From an uncultured Collinsella sp. (GTDB lineage: Bacteria > Actinomycetota > Coriobacteriia > Coriobacteriales > Coriobacteriaceae), in assembly GCA_900548495.1 (NCBI GenBank), contig URKT01000004.1, positions 1 to 40,804 on the forward strand: 40,804 nt of DNA, written 5' to 3'. The notes under the pieces are model-generated. The model was not told where the DNA came from. It saw nothing but the letters and a program-made list of their open reading frames with translations, and did no database searches. Position 1 is the stretch's first letter. Every line of letters begins with the position of its first letter. The position numbers and the translations under genes are program-made. Shown piece by piece: positions 1 to 8,526 of the stretch.

Positions 1-25
1 GCCCGTGGGTTATACCCTAAGAGCA

Positions 26-48
26 AACCACCCTTTTTAAGGGTGGTT
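26..48. terminator. Hairpin 3' of birA, possible terminator
   Basis: A perfect 10-bp stem (26-35 with 39-48, AACCACCCTT/AAGGGTGGTT) closes a 3-nt loop, 60 bases past the birA stop. There is only a broken T-rich stretch after it on the plus strand and none on the minus strand, so termination is uncertain. It may end a plus-strand gene lying before the window. Nothing else is recognisable in bases 1-109. Confidence 0.4.
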
Positions 49-109
49 CTGATTTGAGTTTAGATTTTGGGATAGGGAATTCGTCTGCCGAGCTGACGGC
101 TGCGGCGCC

Positions 110-886
110 CTATTCGCTCAGGGGGCGCAAGGACGCTTCTTCGAAGTGGAAGACGCACAAGCCGCTCTCGGTCTCAATGCTTGCGCGGCCGCAATCGTCG
201 ACCGTTCTAAATATGCCGCGTGCCAGCTCGTCTCCAGCGGGGGAGCGGGCGATAACGTGCTTCCCAATCCAATTGAGGTGAGCGATATATTCGTCGTGGA
301 CGGGCGCGAGCGGTCTGGCGTCTTCTTCCATGGCGTTGAGGCGTTCTGCCCACGCATCTACAGCGTTCACGACTGCGTGATAGACCTGTTTGAGTAGCAC
401 ATCGACGGCGGGAACGTTCTCGTTGAGTTCCGAGAGACCGATTGCGGGCAGGCCGCCATCGGGAACCTCCGCGGGCACATAGTTCACGTTGACGCCGATG
501 CCACAGACCGCAAAGGGGTTGCCTTCGTTATCGCGTCCGGCCTCGACCAGAATGCCGCCGAGCTTGCGTCCTCGCGCGACCAGGTCGTTGGGCCATTTAA
601 GGCGAATCTCCTTTGCAAGACCCTGCTTTTCGAGTGCTTCGAGCACCGCTAGGCCGCTGACGGCGGCAAGACCAGAATACTTTGCGGGATTAACGCATGG
701 ACGCAGGACAATCGAAAGCAATAAGTTGCCGACGGTTGAGTCCCACTTGTGCCCGCGCCGGCCGCGTCCTGCCGTTTGCGCACGGGCGGCAAGTCCTGTG
801 CCGTGCGGCGCACCCTGTTTTCCTGCCTCGAGCAGGTCATCGTTGGTCGATCCGGTTACGTCGACAATCGTTAATTGGGCATCCAT
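110..886 (-). CDS. birA: Biotin-[acetyl-CoA-carboxylase] ligase
   Basis: A 258-residue biotin protein ligase, which adenylates biotin and attaches it to the lysine of the biotin carrier protein. The biotin-binding motif GRGRRGHKW lies at residues 40-48, and KWPNDL (about residue 100) and the GIGVNVNY segment are the other family hallmarks. There is no N-terminal helix-turn-helix, so this is the monofunctional type without repressor activity. The ORF is open further upstream, but the ATG at 886 has a strong AGGAGG about 10 bases before it and fits the family start. It is divergent from the fatty acid operon, whose accB product is the expected substrate. Confidence in the family is high. Confidence 0.95.
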   Translation of the reverse strand: MDAQLTIVDVTGSTNDDLLEAGKQGAPHGTGLAARAQTAGRGRRGHKWDSTVGNLLLSIVLRPCVNPAKYSGLAAVSGLAVLEALEKQGLAKEIRLKWPNDLVARGRKLGGILVEAGRDNEGNPFAVCGIGVNVNYVPAEVPDGGLPAIGLSELNENVPAVDVLLKQVYHAVVNAVDAWAERLNAMEEDARPLAPVHDEYIAHLNWIGKHVIARSPAGDELARGIFRTVDDCGRASIETESGLCVFHFEEASLRPLSE

Positions 887-980
887 AGCGGCTGCTACCT
901 CCTTATTGAATAAGTGAATGACGCAATGGTGTCGAGAGATAGACACAATGTGAAGCCTTTGTCGCATTTGGACAATTTAA

Positions 981-1045
981 TGTTAACACGTCAACAAAGA
1001 CTGAAATGCGTTATCCTCTCTTGGTCGATGTAAACACGTCAACAA
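981..1045. promoter_or_regulatory. Direct-repeat operator candidate in birA-fabH gap
   Basis: The 13-base sequence AACACGTCAACAA occurs twice, at 985-997 and 1033-1045, exactly 48 bases apart and in the same orientation. The first copy sits in a partial palindrome of form TGTTnACnnGTnAACA (981-996). The pair lies between the divergent birA and fabH starts and ends 5 bases before the fabH ribosome binding site. It looks like a binding site for a regulator of fatty acid synthesis; no regulator gene (FabT, FapR type) is next to it. The function is inferred. Confidence 0.5.
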
Positions 1046-1062
1046 CTCAAAGGAGGTTAGTG

Positions 1063-2022
1063 ATGGGTTTCACGATTCTGGGAACAGGCTCGGCGCTTCC
1101 TAAGCGCAGTGTTTCCAATGACGAGCTGTCTGAGTTCCTCGATACCTCGGATGAGTGGATTTTTACCCGTACAGGCATCAAGAGCCGCCGCGTCTGCACC
1201 ACCGAGTCACTCGACGACCTTGCCGTAGCGGCGAGCGAGCAGGCACTCCAGGTGTCCGGAATCGACGCGAGCCAGCTGGATCTAATCGTCTGCTCGACGA
1301 CAACGGGTGACCATCTTGTTCCCGCCGAGGCATGTGCCGTAGCCGAGCGTCTGGGCGCGACGTGTCCTGCCTTCGATGTCTCGGCGGCCTGCGCCGGCTT
1401 CGTATTTGCGCTCGATGTCGCCGAGGGCTATATCGCCCGAGGACGAGCCGAGCATGCGCTTGTCGTTGCGGCCGAGCAGATGACGCGCGCGCTTGACTGG
1501 ACAGACCGCGCCACCTGCGTGCTCTTTGGCGATGGGGCAGGCGCCGCTGTGATAGAGGCTGGGGGAGACAACCCCCTTGCCGTTGAGCTTTCGACGGCGC
1601 CCGACGTCGTGACGTTGCGCGTTCCCGGTCTGGTCGGTACGTCGCCGTTTAAGGCCTCCGCAGATAGCGCGAGTGTGCTGTCCATGAATGGCCGCCGCGT
1701 GTTCAAGTTCGGCGTCAACGCCATCTGCGACACGGTCCATAAGCTTGCGATCGATGCGGGCATTTCGGTCGAAGACATCGATCATTTTGTATTCCATCAG
1801 GCTAACGAACGAATCCTGAGCCAGGCGGTCAAGCGCCTCGGCGTGCCGGACGAGCGCGTGGTTCGCACGTTGCGCGAGACCGGCAACATTTCGAGCGCAT
1901 GCATTCCGCTTGCCCTCGACCGGCTGGCAAACGCCGGTGCACTTCACACAGGCGACACCATCGCCTTGGTTGGATTTGGCGCCGGTCTGGATATAGGTGG
2001 CTACCTGCTTCGTTGGAAGTAG
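1063..2022 (+). CDS. fabH: 3-oxoacyl-ACP synthase III
   Basis: This 319-residue protein is beta-ketoacyl-ACP synthase III, which condenses acetyl-CoA (or a branched acyl-CoA) with malonyl-ACP to start fatty acid synthesis. The catalytic triad is visible: Cys110 in SAACAGF, His245 in FHQANERI and Asn275 in RETGNISSACIP. The length is normal for the family. The ATG at 1063 has AGGAGG at 1051-1056; an in-frame start at 1006 would add 19 residues that do not look like FabH and would cover the second copy of the operator-like repeat. It is the first gene of the operon. Confidence 0.97.
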   Translation: MGFTILGTGSALPKRSVSNDELSEFLDTSDEWIFTRTGIKSRRVCTTESLDDLAVAASEQALQVSGIDASQLDLIVCSTTTGDHLVPAEACAVAERLGATCPAFDVSAACAGFVFALDVAEGYIARGRAEHALVVAAEQMTRALDWTDRATCVLFGDGAGAAVIEAGGDNPLAVELSTAPDVVTLRVPGLVGTSPFKASADSASVLSMNGRRVFKFGVNAICDTVHKLAIDAGISVEDIDHFVFHQANERILSQAVKRLGVPDERVVRTLRETGNISSACIPLALDRLANAGALHTGDTIALVGFGAGLDIGGYLLRWK

Positions 2023-2074
2023 TCGCACATAGGAAATGAAAACGCCCCTAGGGCACAAACAAAGGAGAACTACC

Positions 2075-2311
2075 ATGGCAGATCAGAAGACCTTCGAGCG
2101 CGTTTGCGACGTTATCCGCGAGACCGCTGGCCTTGACGACGTCGAGATGAAGCCCGAGTCCACGCTCGAGGAGATTGGCCTCGACAGCCTGGGTACCGTC
2201 GAGATTCTCGTCGCCGTTGAGGACGAGTTTGGCATCCAGCTTGATACCGAGGAGAACCCCAAGACGGTCGGCGAGTTCGCCGATACGGTCGAGGCGGCAT
2301 TGGAGAAGTAG
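2075..2311 (+). CDS. acpP: Acyl carrier protein
   Basis: A 78-residue acidic acyl carrier protein. Ser38 in the GLDSLGT motif is the site of 4'-phosphopantetheine attachment; the rest is the usual four-helix ACP pattern (TLEEIGLDSLGTVEILVAVEDEFG). The start at 2075 follows AAAGGAG by a few bases; the upstream in-frame ATG at 2036 would add 13 non-conserved residues. It carries the growing chain between all Fab enzymes encoded next to it. fabK begins 2 bases after its stop. Confidence 0.97.
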   Translation: MADQKTFERVCDVIRETAGLDDVEMKPESTLEEIGLDSLGTVEILVAVEDEFGIQLDTEENPKTVGEFADTVEAALEK

Positions 2312-2313
2312 AG

Positions 2314-3258
2314 ATGCTCAAGACTCCTCTCTGCGATCTGCTCGGCATCGAAAAGCCCGTGTTCCAGGGCGGTATGGCCTGGATTGCCGATGCCTCGCTG
2401 GCGTCCGCAGTGTCCGAGGCGGGTGGCTTAGGCATCATCGCGGCCATGAACGCCGACGCCGACTGGCTTCGCGACCAGATTCATAAGCTGCGCGCCAGGA
2501 CGGATAAGCCCTTTGGCGTCAACGTCATGCTCATGAGCCCGTTCGCCGACGAGGTCGCCCAGGTTGTGATTGACGAGCGAGTACCGGTCGTCGTGACGGG
2601 TGCCGGCAATCCCACCAAGTACATGAAGGCGTGGAACGAGGCGGGCATCAAGGTCATCCCGGTCGTTGCCTCGGTGGCGCTGGCGCGCCTCGTGGCGCGT
2701 CGTGGGGCCACGGCGGTTGTTGCCGAGGGCACCGAATCGGGCGGCCATATTGGCGAGACCTCGACGATGGCACTGGTGCCGCAGGTCGTCGATGCGGTCG
2801 ACATTCCCGTCGTGGCTGCCGGCGGTATTGCCGACGGCCGCGGCATGGCGGCCGCCTTTATGCTGGGCGCCGCCGGCGTGCAGGTGGGTACGCGCTTTCT
2901 GATCGCAGACGAGTGCACCGTATCGGAGCAGTACAAGGAGATGGTCCTGAAGGCCAACGACACCTCGACGCGTGCGACCGGCCGCTCGACGGGACACCCG
3001 GTGCGTGCCCTCAAGAGCCCCTTTACCAACGCCTACGCTAAGAGCGAGGCGGCGGGCGCAAGCGTCGAGGAGCTCGGGGCCATGGGCACGGGCGCCCTTC
3101 GCAAGGCCGCCAAGGACGGTAATTACGAAGAGGGTTCGTTTTTGTGTGGACAGATTGCCGGCATGGTTAGCGAGCGCCAGAGCGCACGTGAAATCGTTGA
3201 CGATCTGGTCGATGGCGCCGAGCGCGTCCTGAAGGGTGCGTGCGCATGGGTAGCGTAG
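2314..3258 (+). CDS. fabK: Enoyl-ACP reductase II (FMN-dependent)
   Basis: A 314-residue FabK-type enoyl-ACP reductase of the 2-nitropropane dioxygenase/NMO TIM-barrel family. It reduces trans-2-enoyl-ACP with NAD(P)H and FMN, the last step of each elongation cycle. Visible marks are the N-terminal PVFQGGMAWI, the AEGTESGGHIGE loop with His145 (equivalent to the essential His144 of the Streptococcus enzyme), and AAGGIADGRGMAAAFMLGAAGVQVGTRF for phosphate binding. The ribosome binding site overlaps the end of acpP. It overlaps fabD by 13 bases, so the two are probably translationally coupled. FabK rather than FabI implies intrinsic tolerance to triclosan-type inhibitors. Confidence 0.95.
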   Translation: MLKTPLCDLLGIEKPVFQGGMAWIADASLASAVSEAGGLGIIAAMNADADWLRDQIHKLRARTDKPFGVNVMLMSPFADEVAQVVIDERVPVVVTGAGNPTKYMKAWNEAGIKVIPVVASVALARLVARRGATAVVAEGTESGGHIGETSTMALVPQVVDAVDIPVVAAGGIADGRGMAAAFMLGAAGVQVGTRFLIADECTVSEQYKEMVLKANDTSTRATGRSTGHPVRALKSPFTNAYAKSEAAGASVEELGAMGTGALRKAAKDGNYEEGSFLCGQIAGMVSERQSAREIVDDLVDGAERVLKGACAWVA

Positions 3259-4172
3259 CGTTTCTGTTTGCCGGCCAGGGTGCCCAACACCCCGCGATGG
3301 GCGTCGATCTGATCGAGACATCGCCGGCGGCCGCCGAGGTGTTCGCCATTGCCGACGAGGTGCGCCCGGGGACCAGCGAGCAATGCCGGAGTGCCTCCAA
3401 GGAGGAGCTCTCGCAGACCGAGAACACGCAGCCGTGCGTGTTCGTTCACGACCTAGCAGCGGCTGCCGCCCTGCGTGAGCGCGGCGTGGTACCTGCCGCC
3501 TGTGCGGGATTCTCGCTAGGCGAGGTCGCCGCGCTCACCTTTGCGGGGGCGTTCGATACGCGAGCGGGCTTTGGGCTTGTGTGCGAGCGCGCGGCGCTGA
3601 CGGCCGCGGCTGCCGAGCGCCATCCGGGCGGCATGCGCGCCGTCATCAAGCTCGATGCGGCGCAAGTCGAGGGCTTGGCAAAACAGGCCGGCGAGGATTG
3701 CTGGCCGGTCAACTACAACAGTCCGCAGCAGACGGTTGTTGCCGGAGCGCCCGAGGCGCTGCAGGAGCTCGACGTCCTAGTAAAAGAGGCTGGCGGCCGG
3801 GCCATGAAGGTCGCGGTGTCGGGTGCATTCCATAGCCCCTATATGGCCGAGGCGACTGAGGGACTGGCGACGTATATCCAAGCCGGCCACGCGCCGTCTC
3901 CGCTGCTGATTCCGGTCATGGCAAATATGACGGCGGCACCCTATCCGGCCGACCCACAGGCGGCATCGGAGGTGCTGGCCAACCAGGTGAGCCATGCCGT
4001 TCGCTGGGTCGACACGCTGCATACTCTGCAGGATCAGGGCATCGACACGTTTATTGAGGTCGGCCCCGGCAAAACGCTGTCGGGCCTGGTCAAGCGTACG
4101 CTGAGCGACATTCGCGTGTATTCGTGCGAAACGGCCGAGCAGGTCGCAGCTATTGCCGACGAGCTCGCATAG
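3246..4172 (+). CDS. fabD: Malonyl-CoA:ACP transacylase
   Basis: A 308-residue malonyl-CoA-ACP S-malonyltransferase. The N-terminal FLFAGQGAQ motif, the nucleophile Ser90 in GFSLGE and His196 in VSGAFHSPYM are all present, and EVGPGKTLSGLVKR is the typical C-terminal motif. ATG at 3246 is preferred over GTG at 3240 because the AAGGG before it has normal spacing. It begins inside the fabK gene. A 30-base gap with GAAAGGAA precedes fabG. Confidence 0.95.
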   Translation: MGSVAFLFAGQGAQHPAMGVDLIETSPAAAEVFAIADEVRPGTSEQCRSASKEELSQTENTQPCVFVHDLAAAAALRERGVVPAACAGFSLGEVAALTFAGAFDTRAGFGLVCERAALTAAAAERHPGGMRAVIKLDAAQVEGLAKQAGEDCWPVNYNSPQQTVVAGAPEALQELDVLVKEAGGRAMKVAVSGAFHSPYMAEATEGLATYIQAGHAPSPLLIPVMANMTAAPYPADPQAASEVLANQVSHAVRWVDTLHTLQDQGIDTFIEVGPGKTLSGLVKRTLSDIRVYSCETAEQVAAIADELA

Positions 4173-4202
4173 TCCACAGGGCTGTAACCCGAAAGGAATG
4201 AC

Positions 4203-4976
4203 ATGGGCAACTTGAACAACGGCGCGCTCGAGCGCAACGACTCACGTCGCGTGGCACTGGTCACGGGCGGCTCGCGGGGTATCGGCCGCGCTTGCGCTGT
4301 CGGTCTGGCGGAGGACGGCTTTGATATCGCCGTCGTCTATGCCGGTAGCGTCGATGCGGCGCGCGAGACGTGCGAAGCCTGCGAGGCGTCTGGCGCTACG
4401 GCACGCGCATATCAATGTGACGTGGCCGATCCCGCTGCCGTCAACGCGTGCGCGGAAACGGTCCTCAACGACTTTGGCTCCATTTGGGCGCTCGTCAACA
4501 ACGCCGGCATCACGCGCGACGGCCTGCTCATGCGTATGGGTGACGATGCCTTCGACCGCGTGCTCGATGTCAATCTCAAGGGCACGTTCAATACGACGCG
4601 CGCGCTCACCAAGACCTTTATGCGCCAGCGCGGCGGTTGCGTCATCAACATGAGCTCGGTTGTGGGCCTGATGGGCAATGCCGGGCAGGCCAACTACGCT
4701 GCCTCCAAGGCGGGCGTGATCGGCCTGACCAAGGCGGCGGCGCGCGAGCTTGCGCCCCGCGGCGTTCGAGTGAACGCGGTTGCCCCCGGGTTTGTCGAGA
4801 CGGATATGACGGCAAAGCTTTCGGAGAAGGTGCGTGCGGCAACCGAGGATCAGATTCCCCTTAAGCGCATGGCGTGCCCCGAGGAGGTGGCCGGCGTGGT
4901 GCGCTTTTTGGCGAGTGATGCGGCTGCCTACATTACGGGCGAGGTCGTGCGCGTCGACGGCGGAATGGCGATGTAG
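4203..4976 (+). CDS. fabG: 3-oxoacyl-ACP reductase
   Basis: A 257-residue NADPH-dependent short-chain dehydrogenase. The cofactor loop TGGSRGIG is at 21-28, NNAG at 99-102, and the catalytic residues are Asn124, Ser152, Tyr165 and Lys169 (YAASK). The C-terminus ends in VRVDGGMAM as in other FabG proteins. It has about 14 more N-terminal residues than Escherichia coli FabG; the start at 4203 is the only one with a good GAAAGGAATGAC site. It reduces 3-oxoacyl-ACP in the elongation cycle. Confidence 0.96.
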   Translation: MGNLNNGALERNDSRRVALVTGGSRGIGRACAVGLAEDGFDIAVVYAGSVDAARETCEACEASGATARAYQCDVADPAAVNACAETVLNDFGSIWALVNNAGITRDGLLMRMGDDAFDRVLDVNLKGTFNTTRALTKTFMRQRGGCVINMSSVVGLMGNAGQANYAASKAGVIGLTKAAARELAPRGVRVNAVAPGFVETDMTAKLSEKVRAATEDQIPLKRMACPEEVAGVVRFLASDAAAYITGEVVRVDGGMAM

Positions 4977-5015
4977 AAACCAGGGCCGAAGAACGGCTTG
5001 AATGAGGAGACCATG

Positions 5016-6263
5016 ATGGAACAGAGAGTTGCAATCACCGGCATAGGTGCCGTATCGCCGCTCGGCAACACGGCGCTTGCCACCTGGGCGGCCATGTGCG
5101 CCGGCACGTGCGGCATCGGCCCGATCACGCACTTCGATACCGATGCGTTTACCGTCAAGGTGGCGGCCGAGGTCAAGGGCTTTGACGGCAACGAGTACTT
5201 TGGCAAGCGTGACGCCAAGCACCTGGACCCCTGCGTTCAGTTTGCACTGGCGGCTTCGGACGAGGCCATGCACGATGCGGGCTTTGATGTCGAAGGCGCC
5301 GTCGATCGCGAGCGCCTGGGCGTCTACGTGGGCTCGGGCGTGGGCGGCATGCAGACGCTCGTCGACAACGTCCATACGATTGCCGAACGTGGGCCCCGCC
5401 GCGCATCGCCCTATATGATCGCGATGATGATCCCCAACATGGCATCGGGCAATATCGCAATCCGCCACAAGGCAAAGGGCCCGACCCTGCCCGTGGTGAC
5501 CGCGTGCGCAACCTCGGCCCATGCGGTGGGCGAGGCGTTCCGCGCCATCAAGCACGGCTATGCCGACGCGATCCTCGCGGGCGGCGCCGAGGCGGCCATT
5601 ATCCCCGATGCCGTTGCGGGCTTTACGTCCTGCCGCGCATTGACCACCAACCCCGATCCCGCGACGGCCTGCCGTCCGTTCGATGCAGACCGCGACGGCT
5701 TTGTGATGGGCGAGGGCGCCTGCGTGCTCGTGCTCGAGAGCATGGAACATGCGCAGGCGCGCGGTGCGCACATTTATGCCGAGGTCGTGGGCTACGGCAA
5801 CACCGATGATGCCTATCACATCACGAGCCCTGATCCCGAGGCTGCCGGCATTGCCCGCGCGATATCGCTGGCGGTGACCGAGGGCGACATCAAGCCTTCC
5901 GAGGGTCTCTACATCAATGCCCACGGCACATCTACCAAGCTCAACGATTCGTCCGAGACGGCGGGCATTAAGCGTGCGCTCGGCGAGGACGCGGCGCGCG
6001 CCGCGCACGTCTCGTCGACTAAGTCGATGACCGGCCACATGATCGGTGCCACGGGCGCCATCGAGGTCATGGCCTGCGCCATGGCGCTCGAGCAGGGCGT
6101 GGTGCCGCCGACCATTAACTACCACACGCCCGATCCCGCCTGCGATCTTGACTACACGCCCAATCGCGCGGTTCGCGCCGACCTTACCTGGGCGCTTTCG
6201 ACCAACCTGGGCTTTGGCGGACACAACGCCGCCATCGCGCTGCGTAGATATACGAGGAGCTAG
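5016..6263 (+). CDS. fabF: 3-oxoacyl-ACP synthase II
   Basis: A 415-residue beta-ketoacyl-ACP synthase II, the elongating condensing enzyme. The Cys-His-His triad is Cys164 (VTACATSAH), His303 (NAHGTSTKLND) and His341 (SMTGHMIGATGA). There are two adjacent ATG codons at 5013 and 5016; the second is 6 bases from GGAG and gives the family-like start MEQRVAITG. accB follows after 3 bases. Length and motifs are standard. Confidence 0.96.
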   Translation: MEQRVAITGIGAVSPLGNTALATWAAMCAGTCGIGPITHFDTDAFTVKVAAEVKGFDGNEYFGKRDAKHLDPCVQFALAASDEAMHDAGFDVEGAVDRERLGVYVGSGVGGMQTLVDNVHTIAERGPRRASPYMIAMMIPNMASGNIAIRHKAKGPTLPVVTACATSAHAVGEAFRAIKHGYADAILAGGAEAAIIPDAVAGFTSCRALTTNPDPATACRPFDADRDGFVMGEGACVLVLESMEHAQARGAHIYAEVVGYGNTDDAYHITSPDPEAAGIARAISLAVTEGDIKPSEGLYINAHGTSTKLNDSSETAGIKRALGEDAARAAHVSSTKSMTGHMIGATGAIEVMACAMALEQGVVPPTINYHTPDPACDLDYTPNRAVRADLTWALSTNLGFGGHNAAIALRRYTRS

Positions 6264-6266
6264 AGC

Positions 6267-6740
6267 ATGGATTCCAAAAGACTTGCCGAGATAGCCGATG
6301 TTATGGAGGACCGCGGCCTCACGCGCGTGCGCGTTGAGGAGCCCGATGGCACCGCGGTCGAACTCGAGCGCGCGAGCGCCGCACAGCCGGTTGCCGTGCC
6401 CATGCCCATGCCGAGCGCTATGGCCGCTCCAGTTGCAGCTCCCACAGTCGCGCCTGCCGCACCGGAGCCCGCCGCGCAGACACCTGCCGCCGCACCGGAG
6501 CCCAAGGGCACCGAGGTGACCGCTCCCATGGTCGGCGTTTTCTATGCTGCCCCGGCGCCGGGCGACGAACCGTTTGTGCACGTGGGCTCCAAGGTCAAGG
6601 CTGGCGAGACCCTTTGCATCATCGAGGCCATGAAGGTTCTCAACGAGGTGACGGCAGAGGCGGATGGCGAGGTGCTCGAGATCTGCGTGGCCGACGGCGA
6701 CCTCGTGGAGTTCGGCAGCTGCCTCATGAGGATCGGATAG
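6267..6740 (+). CDS. accB: Biotin carboxyl carrier protein of acetyl-CoA carboxylase
   Basis: A 157-residue biotin carrier. The N-terminal helical part (1-35) is followed by a Pro/Ala-rich linker (about 38-80) and the biotinyl domain (about 82-157). The biotin acceptor is Lys123 in EAMKVLNE. Its ribosome binding site overlaps the end of fabF. It shuttles carboxybiotin between AccC and the AccDA carboxyltransferase and is the expected substrate of the BirA at the start of the window. Confidence 0.96.
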   Translation: MDSKRLAEIADVMEDRGLTRVRVEEPDGTAVELERASAAQPVAVPMPMPSAMAAPVAAPTVAPAAPEPAAQTPAAAPEPKGTEVTAPMVGVFYAAPAPGDEPFVHVGSKVKAGETLCIIEAMKVLNEVTAEADGEVLEICVADGDLVEFGSCLMRIG

Positions 6741-6749
6741 GTGATATCC

Positions 6750-7172
6750 ATGAACAAAGAAGAGCTCAAGAAGCTGTTACCGCATCGCGAGCCGATGCTT
6801 TTGCTCGACGAAGCCGAGCTGGTGGGCGACGAGGCCCACGGCAAGATCACGATTGCGGGCGACGAGTACTTTTTGCAGGGGCATTTTCCGGGAAACCCGG
6901 TCGTCCCCGGCGTGATTCAGTGCGAGATGCTCGCCCAGAACTGCTGCGTGCTGCTGATGGGCGATGAGGAGGCGCGCGGCGCGACGCCGTTCTACACGAG
7001 TCTGGACAAGGTGCGCTTTAAGCGTCCGGTGCGCCCGGGCGACACGGTTGATCTGGTGTGCTCCATCACGCGTGCGCGCGGGCCGTTCCGCTTTGCGACG
7101 GGTGCTGCGAGCGTCAACGGTGAGGTTTGCTGTCGCGCCGATATGTCTTTTGCACTCATGCACGAAAGTTAA
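6750..7172 (+). CDS. fabZ: 3-hydroxyacyl-ACP dehydratase
   Basis: A 140-residue hot-dog-fold dehydratase. The active-site His45 is in QGHFPGNPVVPGV and Glu59 in QCEMLAQ. N-terminal LPHREPMLLLD is characteristic. An in-frame GTG at 6741 lies directly after accB, but ATG at 6750 has AGGTGA at suitable spacing and gives a normal FabZ start. It dehydrates 3-hydroxyacyl-ACP before FabK acts. No FabA or FabM isomerase is seen in the window, so unsaturated fatty acid synthesis would need another gene. Confidence 0.95.
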   Translation: MNKEELKKLLPHREPMLLLDEAELVGDEAHGKITIAGDEYFLQGHFPGNPVVPGVIQCEMLAQNCCVLLMGDEEARGATPFYTSLDKVRFKRPVRPGDTVDLVCSITRARGPFRFATGAASVNGEVCCRADMSFALMHES

Positions 7173-7182
7173 GGAAGGCTCC

Positions 7183-8526
7183 ATGTTCGACAAAGTGCTC
7201 ATCGCCAACCGCGGCGAAGTCGCGGTCCGTGTTATCCGCGCGTGTCGCGATATGGGCATCAAGACCGTCGCCGTTTATTCCACGGCCGATGCGGACGCGC
7301 TGCACGTGCAGCTTGCCGACGAGGCGTATTGCATCGGCGGCCCGCGTCTTGCCGAGAGCTACCTCAACGACGATGCTGTGCTCACCTGTGCCGTAAAGTC
7401 GGGAGCTAAGGCAATTCATCCCGGCTATGGCTTTTTCTCCGAGAAGGCGAGCTTCGTGCGCGACTGCGACAAGTATGGCCTGGCGTTTGTCGGTCCTTCG
7501 GCCGAGGTGATCGACAGCATGGGCGACAAGGACGCCGCGCGTCGAACGGCCGCCGCGGCGGGCGTGCCCATCGTGCCGGGCTGCGATTTGCTCAAAAGCC
7601 CCGAGGAGGCGACGGCCGAGGCCGAGCGCATTGGCTGCCCCGTGCTCATTAAGGCGCGTGCAGGTGGCGGCGGTCGCGGTATTCGCAAGGTCGAGCGCGT
7701 GGAAGACGCGGCAAAGGCCTTTATTGAAGCTCGCGCCGAGGGCGAGGCCGTTTTTGGCGACGGCGAGTGCTACATGGAGAAGTTCGTCGCCCCGGCGCAC
7801 CACGTTGAGGTGCAGATTATGGCCGATAAGCAGGGGCATGTGTTCTCACTTGGCGAGCGCGAGTGCTCGGTGCAGCGCCGCAATCAAAAGCTGATCGAGG
7901 AGAGCCCCGCGCCGTGCCTCGACGGACACGACGACATTCGTGCTCACATGCACAAGGCGGCGCGTGATCTGGCTCGTGCCGTCGGCTACGAAGGAGCCGG
8001 TACCATCGAGTTTTTGTACTCGGACGACGGCAATTTCTACTTTATGGAAATGAACACGCGCTTGCAGGTGGAGCATCCGGTTACGGAGTTTGTGACCGAT
8101 ACCGACTTGGTCAAGTGGCAGCTGCGCGTGGCGGCCGGCCAACCTCTGCCCTTTGAGCAGGAGGACATGCCGGTCCGCAACCATGCCATGGAGTGCCGCA
8201 TCAATGCCGAAACGCCGGACTTTCTGCCGTCATGCGGAACGGTCACCGCGTTGCGTGTGCCGGGTGGCCCGCGCGTGCGCTGGGATTCCGCCATGTTTAC
8301 CGGTGCGAAAGTTCCGCCGTACTACGACTCTATGCTCGGCAAGCTCATCGTGTGTGCGCCCACGCGTGACGGCGCCATTCGCAAGATGCGCTCGGCCCTG
8401 GGCGAGCTCGTGATTGAAGGCGTGAGCGAAAACAGCGAGCTTCAGCTCGACGTGCTGGCAAACGACGAGTTCTTGTCGGGCATGTACCACACCGATCTGA
8501 TGGGGCATCTCTATGCTGATGAATAG
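7183..8526 (+). CDS. accC: Biotin carboxylase of acetyl-CoA carboxylase
   Basis: A 447-residue ATP-grasp biotin carboxylase, which carboxylates biotin on AccB using ATP and bicarbonate. The N-terminal KVLIANRGEVAVRVIRA, the glycine-rich GGGGRGI loop (161-167), Lys236 in QRRNQKLIEE, Glu276, Glu289 and Arg293 in EMNTRLQVEHPVTE match the family's catalytic set. ATG at 7183 follows AAGGAAGG; the longer in-frame reading that starts inside fabZ is not real. Its 3' end overlaps accDA by 14 bases. Confidence 0.96.
   Translation: MFDKVLIANRGEVAVRVIRACRDMGIKTVAVYSTADADALHVQLADEAYCIGGPRLAESYLNDDAVLTCAVKSGAKAIHPGYGFFSEKASFVRDCDKYGLAFVGPSAEVIDSMGDKDAARRTAAAAGVPIVPGCDLLKSPEEATAEAERIGCPVLIKARAGGGGRGIRKVERVEDAAKAFIEARAEGEAVFGDGECYMEKFVAPAHHVEVQIMADKQGHVFSLGERECSVQRRNQKLIEESPAPCLDGHDDIRAHMHKAARDLARAVGYEGAGTIEFLYSDDGNFYFMEMNTRLQVEHPVTEFVTDTDLVKWQLRVAAGQPLPFEQEDMPVRNHAMECRINAETPDFLPSCGTVTALRVPGGPRVRWDSAMFTGAKVPPYYDSMLGKLIVCAPTRDGAIRKMRSALGELVIEGVSENSELQLDVLANDEFLSGMYHTDLMGHLYADE

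Noticed and set aside
1..25. End of a tRNA gene at the window start
   Set aside because: No T-arm consensus or CCA-type 3' end can be made from these bases.
4242..6581. Very long minus-strand reading frame (779 codons) opposite fabG-fabF-accB
   Set aside because: It is the antisense shadow of genes with clear catalytic motifs; its product is low-complexity His/Arg/Gly-rich. Long antisense frames are expected at this GC content.
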